Shown here piece by piece: positions 54,300 to 64,000 of a stretch of DNA of 64,000 nucleotides. Position 1 is the stretch's first letter, and each line of letters opens with the position of its first letter. The position numbers and the translations under genes were made by a program. Below the pieces are notes generated by a model. It had not been told where the DNA came from. It was given only the letters and a program-made list of their open reading frames with translations, and ran no database searches. The stretch lies in assembly GCA_047967505.1 (NCBI GenBank), contig CM106541.1, one strand, 5' to 3'. This DNA is from Dipteris shenzhenensis (lineage: Eukaryota > Polypodiophyta > Polypodiopsida > Gleicheniales).

Positions 54300-55794
54300 G
54301 TATATCCTGGTGGTCGATGAAACCCTCCTCTGTGATGTGCAAGCAGGGAGGTTGGGGGGGCGATATGAAGTGGAAGGCAAAAGGAGATGGTGGGTGGCCA
54401 GGGAGGTGGGAGTGCAAGAGGTTATTGGGAGGGCAGGTGAATAGGAGAAGATGCTCAGGCCTCTACTCTACCATCCCTTATGTCCTTCCTCCTTGCCTCC
54501 TTCCACCTCAGCCCATCTTGCCCTCCTCCCTTGCTACTTCCCTTCCCTCACCTCTGCCTCTCATGAAGCTACCCAAGCAGCTGTTCACCAGTAGCAACCT
54601 ACATAACAAGTGCTACAGTGAACCCCCCCTTTCCTCCCTCCCTCGGGGCGCATTCTTTTCTTCCACTCTGTCCCTTCTTCTCCCCCCACTACTACTCATT
54701 TTTTATGTCTCTCCCTTCCCTTCCCTTTGCTGCTTTGTTCAGCGCAAACATTCCACAATCGTGCTGTTCTGCCACTTCCATCCCACAGCCCACCCTTTCC
54801 CGCCAGTACCATCCCGTTCCTTCCTTTCGCCAGTCCCCCTGGATCCCTTTTCCTTTATCCGTTCACCAGCCCCTCGCAGCTAGTTGGCAGCCTCAGGGTA
54901 TTTCATCTTTGCCACCACTTTGGTGGCTCCTTTGTCCCCCCCTCTTCATCCCCCCGTCCCATTCTCAAGACACCCCTCTCTTTGTTTCTTTCCTTTTCCC
55001 CCTTCCTTTCTCCTTTTTCCTTCCCTTCCCCTTGTTGTAGAGCAGGTGTCGTTAGGTTTTGGTTTGACTCAATGAGAGGCTCTTTTGAGCTTCAACTTTT
55101 GGGGAGCTCTTAATGGCAGCGTCCTTGATAACCATTGCCATCAAGAGAGCCCCCCTCGCCCAAGGACAAGCAAGAGGTTCAAGAGGCAATACAAGACTTA
55201 CAGGACATGGAACTAGTGGGACACACTGTAGCCTTAAGCCAACTAGATACTACGTTCAGGATTGGCTTCACACAAATTCATCACTTGAGGCTGACCACAT
55301 CTAGGAGGTCACAAGCTATTGGAGAGGAGTCTTCCTCATCTAGCGTGCTTCACCTCAAAGATCACACAAGCATTTATGAACAAAGCCCATTGTTTCTAGG
55401 TCCCCATTCAGCCTTCTTCGTCCCTTGGTACCATGCTTCACTATGGATGACATGGACTTGACCCACAATGTGTCTAAGGTCCCAATTACTCTCCAATTTC
55501 CAGGACTCTTGCATTGGTTCATAAATGACTCCTAAATTTCCATCACTCCTACATTGGTTCATTTACTCGTATCTCCAGTGGTGTTTGTTGGTAGATCTGT
55601 AACATTGACTTGCTAGCAAAACACATCCCCACAATCTCCACCGTCTTTTGAAAGTACTAAAGTTGGTGACCCTGGGCATCAAGGACTATCCCAAAGTAGG
55701 ATCCAATGGATGGGAGGATGGATATGAACCAACAAACAAACACCAATGGAGCTTGGAACACTAAGCAAGAACACACATGGTGTAGGCTAGTGTT
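54300..55794. other. Pyrimidine-rich and gene-free stretch
   Basis: 54460-55060 is CT-rich with overlapping Pro/Ser/Phe-rich frames. 55113-55461 has frames without known domains. Nothing else is recognised. Confidence 0.4.
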
Positions 55795-56881
55795 ACGTCC
55801 ATTACTGGACTAACTAGGGCATAGGCTTAACTAAAGCCTAGGGTTGTGACCACAACTAACATGGATGAGGTCTAGAGCCTGTGGATTGAGCTAGCCCACT
55901 AAAGTCGTGGCATGGCTAGGCTAAACTTAGCAAAGCGTGCCCACAAAGTAAAGTTACTTTAGGTATGCATGCTAATGTAAAGGCTCACTGCTAAAGATAA
56001 CCAAGGCCTAGGCCGGGGGCTCATTGTAGGGGTCCAAGGAGTGCGCTCCTATGGACAAGGACCTGCTTGCCTGGGAGCAACCACACCTAGAGGAAAGAAG
56101 TCTAAGGTTGAGAGGTGAGCTGCTAGCTCCAACCCTTATGGGTTTTTGCAGGTGAGTCCCATGGCTTGTTTGGACCCTAGCTTGAAGTTGTAACCCTACA
56201 GAGTCTGATGTTTACTAGACTTGGTTTAAGGATGTTTCGGCTAGTGTGCCACCATGCAGCTGTAGACCTTCGAAAGGATCACCCCTAAGCTAGAGGTCAT
56301 GCAAATCCGTACCAAAGATCTCCTAGCTAAGACTACATATCCCATACCATAGCCCCATTTATGCATATATGTTGTTAGAAAATCATAGGCTTGGACGGGA
56401 TCCTTCCAAGTTGGGTATTCTCAGGAGGGCCCACTCCCAAGAATGCCCCAAATGAGCTGAAGCATAGGGTGGGTATCTTACATGTCTCAACCCTATGATT
56501 ACCCTAACTGCAACCTGTAACAAAGGTACGTCATGTTCTAATTGTCTAAGATTAATTTGGCCTCCATAACACTAGCCATGTTATGTCCTAATATGGACAT
56601 AAAATTCTCCTCCCCTTATTCAAACGAGGACTCAAACATAAACTTTGGGAATTGGTACCGAAGAGAATCACTACTTTCCAAAGTTCATCTTTCTGATTAA
56701 CCTTCATCTCTAGAATCACCATGTTCCTAAGTTGTCGGTCTCTATAATCCAGAAGATACTACGGTTGATGAGGCACATAAGTGGTTAGATCCTCGAGTCA
56801 TACAAGTTCATCCTCAAAGACTAAATTATCTCTTGAACACCATCAAGAAATGCAACTTGTAAGACACTTCATTGATCTTTT
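55795..56881 (-). mobile_element. Ty3/gypsy 3' end (gypsy-4): LTR, PPT, integrase tail
   Basis: LTR 55795-56602 (plus strand TGTTACGTCC...AATATGGACA; 808 bp). It is followed by a gypsy purine tract (minus strand AATAAGGGGAGGAGAA, about 56605-56625) and the integrase C-terminus/chromodomain-like tail (YRDRQLRNMVILEMKVNQKD; INEVSYKLHF). It is cut at 56881 by the copia-3 LTR. Confidence 0.6.
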
Positions 56882-57133
56882 TGTAGGGGCGATGAGCATA
56901 AGAGCAAGTACAAGAGTCGAAGGAGATGAACCGTCACGTCAACTAGATTAGAAAAATTAAAGTACAAAGTACTTGAAGGTAGACCCTAGGACTAAGTGTC
57001 CTAGGTGTCACATAGGACTAAATGTCCTATGTGGCATAAAAGGCACTAAAACACTAAGTGCCTAGAGCTATGCCTACAAGGCACATACCAAGGTCCATAG
57101 GGCATCACTAGAACCGGGTGAAGATGGCCTACA
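56882..57133 (-). repeat. Copia-3 3' LTR (252 bp)
   Basis: Minus strand TGTAGGCCATCTTCACC...CGCCCCTACA, preceded by the purine tract CCATGGAGGGGGGTT (57134-57150). It contains short CTAGG(T/A)GTC / ACTAAGTGTCCTA repeats at 56985-57065. The other LTR is beyond the window or lost. Confidence 0.6.
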
Positions 57134-60100
57134 AACCCCCCTCCATGGTATGGGCTGAAGTATTCTGGAAACATCTCAGAATACCTGGTATTTTCTGGTC
57201 ATGGTGGCACATATTCATCCAAAATGATATAGCCACCTATGAATGTACAAGGTATGTCAGATCATGTAACAAATGGAACCAAGTGTAAAGCCTATCGGAA
57301 GACTTCGACCTTTGGACAAGCAAGTGCCTTTGTAAACATATCTGCTATGTTGTCCTCTGTGGGAAGGTAGGACAACTCTATGTCTCCTGCTGACAACTGC
57401 TCTCGAACATAATGATAGTGAACTTCAATGTGGTTGGTACACGCATGAAACACTGGGTTACGCGCAATGGCCAAAGCACTCTGGCTGTCCGTGTAGACCA
57501 TAGTGGAGGATGTCTGGCGAATACCAAGATCTGTAAGTGACTATCGAAGCCAGACACACTCTACTGTAGCAGTGAAGGCTGCCCTGTACTCAGCCTCACG
57601 GCTGGATGTGGCAACTGTTGGTTGCTTCTTGTTGAGCCAAGAGATACATGAACTGCCAAGCAAAACACAATTGCCGGTATGTGACACTCTGGTGTCAAAA
57701 CAACCTGCCCAATCACTATTCGTGTAAGCATGCATGGTAAGTGAACTCTGATCACCATAGAAGAGGGCTAAATCCTGAGTGCCTCTGAGATATCTAAAGA
57801 CTCTTTTCACCGCATGCCAATGCTGTGAACTGGGCATGTGCATGAACCTGCTGAGCTGGGATAGTGCATACTGTAAGTCAGGTCTGGTGTGACATAAGTA
57901 AATGAGACATCCAACAGCCTGCTAGTAAAGAGTGATATAACATGGTGAGCTCCCATCATGAGCTGGAAATTTGAAGTCAGGATCCACTGGAGTAGAGATT
58001 GGCTTGCAATCCTCAAACTGAAAACGATCAAGAAGCTGTCCAATATACTTCGACTATGACATCACGATATCCCCCTCAACATGAGCAAACTGAATGCCCA
58101 AATAATAGTGTAGCTGTCCCATGTCTGACATTTCAAAAGCTTGCTGCAAATCAGCCTTGAAAGCTGCAATATGCTGAGTATCTGGGCCCGTGATTAGCAT
58201 ATCATCCACATAAAATCAGCACTAAAAAATCAGATCCTCCCGCGGACATAAAGAGTGGGCTCTGTGGGGCTATTCTGAAAACCAAGGGATAGTAAGTGTG
58301 CATGAATTTTGGCATACCATGCCCTAGGTGCCTGCTTCAAACCACAAAGGGCTTTTCTAAGCCGGCATACCTTGTTTTCAGAATTAACAACCTCAAAGCC
58401 AGGAGGTTGTGTCACATAAACTTCTTCCTGTAAATCCTCATGAAGAAAGGCAGTCATGATGTCAAGCTGGTGCACTTGCCAATGGTGATGGGCTGCAATG
58501 GCAATGACACATCTAATAGAAGTAATCCTGAAAGTGGGAGCAAAGGTCTCCTCAAAATCAATGCCTTGTTGTTGGGCATACCCTTTTGCAACAAGACGGG
58601 CTTTGAGTCGATCTATGCTACCATTAGATTTCCTTTTTAATTTGTAGACCCACTGGGTACCAATGGCATGCTTGCCGGGAGGGAGATCTACTAATTCCCA
58701 TGTGTCATTTTTGGCAATGGATTGTAACTCAGCTCTCATTGCATCCATCCACTCTTTGCTGTCAACAGCATCTTTATGGCAAAAAGGCTCTTCATTGCAA
58801 GCTCAAAGGAGTGCAAACTCAAGAAAGTGACCATGCATCTATCTATTCCCTGATCTTGTCTGCGTAGCAAAAGGTTGATCTTGTTTGCTGTCCCTCAATG
58901 TATCAAGAAGCCATTTGGGAACTTGCCTTTGCTGTCTATTGACAGCTCTTTCTTCAATCACTGCATCATGAATAGTGGGATCATTTTGTGCTGGAAGAGA
59001 AACCTACAAATCAGCATGGGGTACTTCCTGATCATTGCTCGTTGGAGGCCCTGCAGGAGGCTCATGTTGCTGGTCAATGTCCCCCTGTGAGGAAGGCAGA
59101 GGTAACATGTCAACTTCTAGCTTAGCTTTGCAGTCCACAAGAGGAGAAGCCGAATGTTCAGCAAAGATTACATCTCTACTGACAATAATCTTCCGAGTAT
59201 TTGGTTGGTATAACCGATACCCTCTGCTCTCCTAGCTATAACCAATAAATATGCATTTCATTGCCTTGTCATCAAGCTTATGTCTCAGCTGAGATGGTAC
59301 ATGAACATATGCAAGAGACCCAAAAACACTCATGTGTGAAAGTGAAGGCTTCCTGCCTTTCCATGCTTCATAAGGTGTAACAGTCCTCAATGCCCTTGTA
59401 GGTGATCTATTCAGCACATAGTTGGCACACATCACTGCATCAAGCCAAAATTTATTGGGCAAGGACTTGGCCTTAAGCATGCATCTGGCCATCTCCATAG
59501 TGGACCTGTTCTTCCTTTCAGGAACTGGATTATGCTGAGGAGTGTAAGGAGTAGTGCATGAGTGAACAATGCCTCGTGAAGACAAAAATGCATCAAACTC
59601 CTTTGACATATACTCTCCCCCCCTATCTGTGTTGAGGGTGACAAGCTCGCATCCTGATTCATTCTCAACCATGTTTAGCCACCTCTGAAAGCATGCGAAC
59701 ACTTTAGATTTGGCTTTTAAAGCATATACCCAGCAATATCTTGTGAAGTCATCAATGAGAGTCATGAAATATTTGTACCCCCCAATGGCATTTGTCCTCA
59801 TTGGGCCACGAACATCACTGTGCACTAGCTGCAATTTCCTTTGTGAGAGTTTTGGACAATTCTTTTGAAAAGGAAACCGATACATCTTACCCAAAAGACA
59901 ACCCTCACACACATGTTTGGAAACTGTGTGAATTTGAGGTACATCATTTCTGTGAATGTAACTTGACAAGAGCTCTATAATTGAGATGACCCATTCTCTC
60001 ATGCCAAAGATGAGTTTCAGCAAGCTGTGAATCTGAAATAGCAAATGCTTCAATAGAGAGTGCAGCTGAGTGATCATCAAGGCAATAAAGCCCCTTTTGA

Positions 60101-60654
60101 AAAGTGCCAGTGAGAACTACGGCATTGTCATAATGAAGATCATATACTAGGCCTCTGTATCCATCAAAAATCACTCTGAAACCTGAAGTGGCAATTGCTG
60201 AAATTGAAATCAAGTTGACTTCAATGCCGGGAACGAAAAGAACATTAGTCAGAGTGACAGGATGGCTTGAAATGGATGTGAGCTGCACATCCTTTTACAG
60301 CATAGGAGGCATTATTAGCACGTGACAGTTTCCCCACGAGGTGCATTAGCTAAGGAATGAAACAACTGTCTGCAAGATGTGACGTGCTTGGAAGCACCAC
60401 TATCAAAATACCAAGACTGAGCATCATTAGCAGTAAAGAATGCATCAACTTGGGAGGGATCAAAGGAGCAATGGACAGCCCATGCCCAATCATCTTGGAG
60501 AGCATGTGCATGTGAGGCATCTGTTGGCTCGTGGGATTCAATTACATGTGAGGCATTAACTGTCAATCCTGCTTGCAACAATAGTTGCATCTTTTCTTCT
60601 TTGGCTTACCTACTAGATTTTTAGATGCATTTGAGGAATTGCCACTGTTAGGCT
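57134..60654 (-). pseudogene. Copia-3 pol (protease to RNase H)
   Basis: Minus-strand Ty1/copia polyprotein, gag side cut at 60654 by gypsy-5. From 60600: a zinc-knuckle relic, protease (SWYFDSGASKHVTSC, 60400), GAG_pre-integrase (LAETHLWHERMGHLNYRALV, 60010), integrase at 59900-59232 (VHSDVRGPM, FIDDFTRYCW, TDRGGEYMSKEFD, TPQHNPVPERKNRST). RT at 58748-58230 (IGTQWVYKLKRKSNGSIDRL, VAKGYAQQQGIDFEETFAPT; YVDD region frame-broken near 58210). RNase H at 57843-57292 (NSDWAGCFDTRVSHTGNCVL, KKQPTVATSSREAEY, YTDSQSALAIARNPVFHACT). Several frameshifts; TDNGGEY is TDRGGEY. Confidence 0.9.
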
Positions 60655-61750
60655 GTTGTACTCAAAGTTTATGGCGACCCACCAAGAGTCACACTTGGGT
60701 CACGTCATGGTCACCTCAGCAACATGCCAAGTTGTTAGACCTTGGTCATACCTAGTCGCACCGTGTTCACATGTGTTCACATCTTGGACTTGACATGGAC
60801 ATGACTTGGACATGACATGACTTGACATGGACATGACTTGGACATGACATGGACTTGACATGGACATGACGGAAGCAATACATGACTGAAGAGTGCCAAA
60901 CCTCAACCTCGACTCACCATGGTCAAAGTCAATCAGAGGGAAGTATTGGCGCAATGGTACGCGGGATACACCTGTTGGTGCACATGGGAAGCAGTCCATC
61001 AGTTAAGAGGCATAGGTGGTGCACCAACCCTCTCAACCAACTAGTGTCAGGAGCGCAGGAGAACACATGGAGCACGGGATTCACTGACCCAGGACAGGCT
61101 CGAGTGTTGCGGAAGCCATCAAGGACAGAGGGCCCACAAACGGTGGAATGGCTAAGGATGGCCAAGGGTGCAAGAAGGCAACCAATAGGAAGAAGGTGTG
61201 GAGATTGGTAGCGGGGGGTGGAGCAGAGGAGGAGAAGGTGAAGAGGGGGAAAGGGGAAAGGAGAGGGACATTCTGGCAGGGACAAGAGGCGGGAGTGAAG
61301 GAGTGAGAGGCTAGAGTCAAGAGCTCGCCTCGTGTGTATCTTCGGGGAGTGTATCAGTCATCTTGCTCTCTAATGAGTTATGCTACTTCCCATCTCTGCT
61401 CGCTACTCTAAAATCTCTTTTCGTTGTGTTCTCCTCCCCTCCTCTCCCTTCACCTGGTACAACGGACCTGTGTCATGTGGTTGAAGTTCCTTGCTGTTCA
61501 TGTCGAGGGATGGCTTTCATGATGTTGTTCCGCTTTGGTCTTCTTCTTGCTCACATCACTTCAGCACTTGTACCGCTTGCAGATAGTTGACACCATCTAC
61601 CGCTTGCACATAGTTGACACCATCGACAAGCACTCACCTACGTACCATCAGTGACACTTATGGCACGTCTTACTCGCTTCTCGCACCAGTGGCCCTAGGC
61701 CTCCGGTAATACTTCCGGAAGTGTTAAGAAACCCCCCCCCCCCTCAGTCA
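60655..61750 (+). repeat. gypsy-5 5' LTR (probable)
   Basis: Starts TGTTGTACTC exactly where the copia-3 reading frame breaks and ends CCTCAGTCA just before a primer-site-like sequence. About 1.1 kb. It contains the GACATGGACATGACTTG minisatellite and a C13 run at 61732-61744. The partner LTR is outside the window. Confidence 0.5.
60783..60872. repeat. GACATGGACATGACTTG minisatellite
   Basis: Degenerate 11-17 bp units, about seven copies. Confidence 0.9.
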
Positions 61751-61755
61751 GTTTA

Positions 61756-61773
61756 TGGCGATCACGGTGGGAC
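61756..61773 (+). other. gypsy-5 primer-binding site (probable)
   Basis: TGGCGATCACGGTGGGAC, five bases after the proposed LTR end. It resembles the TGGCGACTCTGCTGGGGA-type sites of plant gypsy elements. Confidence 0.45.
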
Positions 61774-61832
61774 ACTGCTGGTGTTGAGTAGCACGAGTGA
61801 AGTGGTGATCTAGGGTCCTAGAGAGAGGTCTT

Positions 61833-64000
61833 ATGCCGAGTAGTTCTGAAACATTTGAAGGAGCTAGTGAGAGAACTAGAAGGTACTTGAGGAGAGTGGA
61901 GAAAAGACTTCCGGCAGACCAAACTAGGTACAAGAAGCATTACGTGCGACGAAAGTTTGCGAAGTCCTCAACTCGAGCACAAAGTGAGCCCATTGGAGCA
62001 GTAGCCAGAGCAAGTAACTTCATCGACACTCTCATTGACTTGGACCAACAAGAACCCTGGTGGTCAGATCCGGACTCCGGAGAAGAAGAAGTGCAAAGCG
62101 GAGAACAGGTGAAAGAAGAGGGTACTAAGGACGAGGACTCCTCAGGGACTCATCAAGGTCAAGGCAGCCCCTCTCCTCCTCCTGCAACGATGTCTTCATC
62201 AACCACCTCTTCTACAGGAGTGGTGACTCCATCTGCTCCCACCTCAACCTCTTGTGGACAAGCTGCTACCTCATCTGTTACGCATAGCTCCGGGCTCCTA
62301 GCTAATCCCTCTTCTATATCTATTCCATTGGGGGGTACTTTTGCTCCGGCCATGCCTTTACCTGCCATGATGGTTTCATCTCCCTTTCCATCCACACCGG
62401 TGTTGCCTTTTCCATCACCTTCTTCCTTCCCTTCTGCTTACTCATCCATGACTTCAACTCCGTCCCTCTCTTTCCCAAATGCTCTCCCATCCTCTTTCAC
62501 CCCCACATCTTCCATGTTCTCACCCTTTCCCTCTGCAACACCGAGACCCCCCACTTACGCCCTACCATCTGGGTACACTTCCTCTATGACTACATCAGTA
62601 GTGACTTCTCCATTGTGGTCCTCCACAGGAGGGGTTGTCGGGGTGGTCTCCTCCTCGGGAGCACCAACACTCATTACAGCCCCATCGGGACTCCCTCCAA
62701 CTCTTGCATCCTCTCCAACCTCTCGGGTGGGGATGGCCCCCTCTCCAACCTCTTGGGTGGGGACGGCCGTTCTCAGTCCTCCAGACAGAGCGAGACTTCT
62801 CGAGCTACTCAACAAGGTCCACGTGAAGACTCAAAAGTTCAAAGGCCACCTCCATGAAGATGCGGAAGCTCATGTGAGGAAGTTCCTCACAGCATGTAGA
62901 GCTAAAGGTGTGGAGAATGAGCATGCGTTCCTTCACATCTTTCCCTCATCATTGGAGGATGCTGCGGATGTATGGTACAGTCAATTTCCTCCGGACCACT
63001 TCCAGACGTGGACAGACCTAAGGGAGGAATTCTTACGCACTTTCAAGTTGGAAAAATTCGAACACATGATTGTCCAAGAGTTATCCACTGACACCATGAA
63101 GCCTGGAGAGAGCATCTCTGAGATGTACACAAGGATGAGGGTCTTAGCGGCAAAGATGTCGGTGCCACCCAATGACGCCATCATGAAGGGGTGGTTTTTG
63201 AAGGCTTTACCCTCCACTATTGCTATAAGGCTGGTTGACAAACTTCCTGAGCATGCCTCACTACAAGAATTTCTGAGGGAAGCGGTGAAGATGGAACGGT
63301 CCCAGTTAAGTTTCGCCTCAACACCCGCTCAGACCGCCCAACTTCCGAGAGAAGAGGGCTCACAGGCATGGCAGCAACTCAAGAAGGAATTAGAAGAAAT
63401 CAAAGAAGGTCTGAAAGACAGAACAAAAGTGGATGGACCGTCACCCTTTGAAGCTCAGATAAGAAGTGGTCTCTGGTGCACGGACTGCAAGGGTTCTGGC
63501 CATGGCTACTGGGAATGTCCATCGAAGCGTAAGGTACCCACCCCAACCTCCTTTTGCACATTTTGTGAAATTCACGGACATGATGCCTCCGAGTGCAGGT
63601 ATCTTAAGGGGTTGAGGAAGCTTCTGCCGGAGTATCCAATTGGGGAGCCACTGGTGGCTACAATCAACAAAGCTGCACCGACCACTTCAGGGCCAGTACC
63701 CCTAGCTTCAGCCCCTGTGAAGGCACCTGAACCACCCACCCACCCTATCATTCCACCTCCACTACTTCCTAATCCTCCTAATCCTCCTTTGCTCCAAGCT
63801 CCTACTCCTAGTGAATTTGGGGCTCCATACTTCTACCCTCCGCCCTACTATGCACAGTATCAACCACCTATGTCAGGGGGTGGATATGGACCCCCTTATG
63901 TTCGCGGTCGACGGGGTGGGTTCCGAGGTGGACGTGGAGGCAGAGGTACCAACTTTCGCAGGCCCATCATGTGCTATAGATGTGGCGAGTATGGCCACTA
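61833..64000 (+). CDS. gypsy-5 gag, open at window edge
   Basis: Uninterrupted frame of at least 722 codons, with an in-frame TGA at 61806 and first ATG at 61833 (MPSSSETFEGASERTRRYLR). Residues about 95-310 are Ser/Thr/Pro-rich and look disordered. The gag capsid domain is at about 335-470 (HVRKFLTACRAKGVENEHAF, WYSQFPPDHFQTWTDLREEF, ISEMYTRMRVLAAKM). Two zinc knuckles follow, CTDCKGSGHGYWEC (about 549) and CTFCEIHGHDASEC (about 574), then a Pro-rich segment, an RGG box (RGRRGGFRGGRGGRG, about 690) and the start of a third knuckle, CYRCGEYGHY, at the edge. It forms the virus-like particle and binds the element's RNA. Being intact, it suggests a young copy; pol should follow outside the window. 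Confidence 0.9.
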   Translation, partial: MPSSSETFEGASERTRRYLRRVEKRLPADQTRYKKHYVRRKFAKSSTRAQSEPIGAVARASNFIDTLIDLDQQEPWWSDPDSGEEEVQSGEQVKEEGTKDEDSSGTHQGQGSPSPPPATMSSSTTSSTGVVTPSAPTSTSCGQAATSSVTHSSGLLANPSSISIPLGGTFAPAMPLPAMMVSSPFPSTPVLPFPSPSSFPSAYSSMTSTPSLSFPNALPSSFTPTSSMFSPFPSATPRPPTYALPSGYTSSMTTSVVTSPLWSSTGGVVGVVSSSGAPTLITAPSGLPPTLASSPTSRVGMAPSPTSWVGTAVLSPPDRARLLELLNKVHVKTQKFKGHLHEDAEAHVRKFLTACRAKGVENEHAFLHIFPSSLEDAADVWYSQFPPDHFQTWTDLREEFLRTFKLEKFEHMIVQELSTDTMKPGESISEMYTRMRVLAAKMSVPPNDAIMKGWFLKALPSTIAIRLVDKLPEHASLQEFLREAVKMERSQLSFASTPAQTAQLPREEGSQAWQQLKKELEEIKEGLKDRTKVDGPSPFEAQIRSGLWCTDCKGSGHGYWECPSKRKVPTPTSFCTFCEIHGHDASECRYLKGLRKLLPEYPIGEPLVATINKAAPTTSGPVPLASAPVKAPEPPTHPIIPPPLLPNPPNPPLLQAPTPSEFGAPYFYPPPYYAQYQPPMSGGGYGPPYVRGRRGGFRGGRGGRGTNFRRPIMCYRCGEYGH

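Noticed and set aside
54290-55113. Pro/Ser/Phe-rich frames of up to 197 codons
   Set aside because: Pyrimidine-rich composition gives open frames in all three plus frames; no conserved domain, and the frames compete with each other.

Overview
The window looks like nuclear DNA of a land plant with a large, repeat-dominated genome. The reasons are Ty1/copia and Ty3/gypsy elements with plant-type primer sites, a CACTA transposon end, LINEs with zf-RVT C-termini, and captured fragments of a plant LRR-III receptor-like kinase. The species cannot be fixed from sequence; a fern or other large-genome lineage is only a guess. Nearly everything recognisable is transposon, mostly old, nested and broken. 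No ribosomal RNA, tRNA or CRISPR locus was recognised.

Layout, 0-19.9 kb: a gypsy remnant (1-2196) carries a copia element on the minus strand (2974-6057). Their junction was tandemly duplicated with an internal deletion. From 7327 to 19800 lies a cluster of one non-autonomous LTR family, here called E. E has a gag remnant with two zinc-knuckle-like motifs but no polymerase, an approximately 0.9 kb LTR, a Tat/Athila-like primer site, a pyrimidine-rich leader and an approximately 0.8 kb purine-rich tract next to the 3' LTR. E copies are chained tandemly (LTRs at 8964, 16281 and 17438), and one further copy is inverted (19003-19800). Inside the first E LTR sits a complete TSD-bounded non-autonomous retroelement (9615-12499). 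Its interior carries shuffled antisense pieces of an LRR receptor-like kinase.

19.9-31.8 kb: a very young, almost intact copia element lies on the minus strand (19855-25340; LTRs differ at one base by eye, TSD GTTTT, one frameshift). It is followed by a degenerate non-autonomous element and then by a CACTA element end with subterminal palindromic repeats, a broken minus-strand gene and a 1.5 kb hierarchical tandem array.

31.8-42.5 kb: a broken gypsy (31840-34135) abuts the most convincing host-like gene, a tandem C2H2 zinc-finger gene. Four frame-consistent exons can be built for it, with GT-AG introns that complete split fingers. Then come about 3 kb of AT-rich sequence without genes and a minus-strand chromodomain gypsy. 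The gypsy's reverse transcriptase is interrupted by a TSD-bounded solo LTR containing a row of GC-rich hairpins.

42.6-64 kb: a plus-strand LINE, a minus-strand LINE inserted in a CA repeat and carrying an in-frame 369 bp duplication of its RT, and a third LINE fragment. At the right edge three LTR elements are nested: a gypsy 3' end, a copia inserted in it, and a gypsy inserted in the copia. The last has a gag frame that is still open at the window edge (61833-64000). Many short tandem duplications (44-369 bp) recur across the window.
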